From Rhodocyclaceae bacterium UBA5602 (GTDB taxonomy: Bacteria; Pseudomonadota; Gammaproteobacteria; Burkholderiales; Rhodocyclaceae): DNA of 32,124 nucleotides. Below are positions 31,217 through 32,124 of the stretch, one piece after another (the stretch's first letter is position 1; every line of letters starts with the position of its first letter). The notes under the pieces were generated by a model. The model saw only the letters and a list, made by a program, of their open reading frames with translations, ran no database searches and had not been told where the DNA came from. Location: contig DILC01000077.1 of the NCBI GenBank assembly GCA_002424865.1, positions 1 to 32,124 on the forward strand, read 5' to 3'. The position numbers were made by a program, and so were the translations under genes.

Positions 31217-32124
31217 ATGCCACAGCGCACCCCGCTTTATGCCGACCACCTCGCCGCCAACGCGCGCATGGTCGATTTCTCCGGTTGGGAAATGCCCATC
31301 CACTACGGCTCACAGATTGAAGAACACCATGCCGTGCGCCGCGATGTCGGCCTGTTCGACGTCTCGCACATGTGCGCCGTGGATGTCAGCGGTACAGATG
31401 CCACGCGCTTTTTGCGCCATCTGCTGGCGAACGATATTGCCAAACTGGCCACCCCGGGCCGCGCGCTGTATTCCTGCCTGCTCAATGAACACGGCGGCAT
31501 CATCGATGATTTGATTGTCTATTTTTTCGCGCCGACAAACTACCGCCTGGTCGTCAATGCCGGCACGGCGGAAAAAGACCTGGCCTGGATTAACGCCCAA
31601 TGCACCGGGTATGCCGTCACCATCACACCCCGCCGCGAAGGCGCACATGCACTGGCCATGCTCGCCATTCAAGGCCCGCAAGCGCGCGAAAAGTTTTGGG
31701 CGGCATTTCCCGCCAGCCGCCCCGCCACCGAATCACTGTCGCCTTTCCAGGCGGCTGAATGGCGGACGGATAACGCCAGCTGGCTAATTGCGCGCACCGG
31801 CTACACCGGCGAAGACGGCTTTGAGATCACGCTGCCCGCTGCGCTTGCCTCACCCATCTGGCAAGCACTGATTGCCGTCGGCGCAAAACCCTGCGGCCTC
31901 GGTGCACGCGACACCCTGCGCCTGGAAGCCGGGATGAACCTGTATGGACAGGACATGGATGAAACCCTCTCGCCCTATGAATCAGGCCTCGCCTGGACGG
32001 TCGACCTGCGCGACGCCAGCCGCGATTTCATCGGAAAGTCGGCGCTGGCGGGACGGCGGGAATCACATCAAATAACGCATCAATTGACCTGCCTGCTGCT
32101 GCTCGAACGCGGCATCCTGCGCGC
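31217..32124 (+). CDS. gcvT: glycine cleavage system T protein, 3' end outside window
   Basis: About 302 codons are visible from ATG 31217, beginning MPQRTPLYADHLAANARMVD. Visible are FSGWEMPIHYGSQIEEHHAV, DVGLFDVSHMCAVDVSG, GGIIDDLIVYFF, the folate-binding region YTGEDGFEITLP, and GARDTLRLEAGMNLYGQDMD. The enzyme is an aminomethyltransferase that moves the methylene group from the H-protein arm to tetrahydrofolate, releasing ammonia. The family is about 360-375 residues, so 60-70 are missing. It lies behind a tandem glycine riboswitch; gcvH and gcvP would be expected downstream. No strong ribosome site is seen; AAGG is about 20 nt away. Confidence 0.96.
   Translation, partial: MPQRTPLYADHLAANARMVDFSGWEMPIHYGSQIEEHHAVRRDVGLFDVSHMCAVDVSGTDATRFLRHLLANDIAKLATPGRALYSCLLNEHGGIIDDLIVYFFAPTNYRLVVNAGTAEKDLAWINAQCTGYAVTITPRREGAHALAMLAIQGPQAREKFWAAFPASRPATESLSPFQAAEWRTDNASWLIARTGYTGEDGFEITLPAALASPIWQALIAVGAKPCGLGARDTLRLEAGMNLYGQDMDETLSPYESGLAWTVDLRDASRDFIGKSALAGRRESHQITHQLTCLLLLERGILR

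Noticed and set aside
1..32124. CRISPR arrays, phage genes, toxin-antitoxin or defence systems
   Set aside because: No regularly spaced repeats and no recognised family of these kinds were seen on either strand.

Overview
The window looks like chromosomal DNA of a betaproteobacterium, most likely in or near the Nitrosomonadales. The basis is gene content and order: xseB-ispA-dxs, rpsP-rimM-trmD-rplS, ilvB-ilvN-ilvC-psd-pssA-leuA, divergent lptFG and pepA-holC, a tandem glycine riboswitch before gcvT, type IB GTP cyclohydrolase (FolE2), and a PEP-CTERM (exosortase-sorted) protein. No sequence search was possible, so the taxonomic call is inference.

Layout. (1) 1-2740: a secreted-protein block on the minus strand. 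It holds an ExeM/NucH-type extracellular nuclease cut by the window edge, a PEP-CTERM protein with its own terminator, and an 85-residue secreted protein of unknown function. (2) 2740-5660: an insertion-sequence graveyard. Two separated pieces of an IS1182-like transposase flank a small Gly/Met-tailed exported protein gene. A cupin gene follows, then the left end of an IS21-family element (istA start plus terminal repeats), then a roughly 315-bp internally deleted IS256-family element whose terminal repeat contains the stop codon of the next gene. (3) 5650-11002: a Rieske-type oxygenase gene divergent from xseB-ispA-dxs, which make the exonuclease VII small subunit and isoprenoid precursors. 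folE2 follows with its own likely promoter and a palindromic terminator.

(4) 11057-13302: the ribosome/tRNA-modification operon rpsP-rimM-trmD-rplS (minus), read from a clear promoter. (5) 13348-15560: pyrF, a YihY-family membrane protein and a DUF2069-like membrane protein. (6) 15544-22307: the branched-chain amino acid and phosphatidylethanolamine cluster (minus): ilvB-ilvN-ilvC under one promoter and ending in a strong terminator, then psd-pssA. A 43-codon hydrophobic ORF sits in the gap before leuA, between a promoter placed for leaderless start and a terminator-like hairpin just upstream of leuA. (7) 22463-27820: an RDD membrane protein, lptG/lptF (lipopolysaccharide export), pepA, holC and an unrecognised acidic protein.

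(8) 28140-32124: RNase R (minus). Its start codon lies inside the promoter of a divergent tRNA-Leu(CAG) gene. A tandem glycine riboswitch with a terminator then controls gcvT, which runs off the window.

Most of the window is housekeeping. I did not find a convincing new multi-gene system. The best leads are the leuA-leader ORF, the shared rnr/tRNA-Leu start region, and the small-gene and IS-remnant region at 2.5-5.7 kb.
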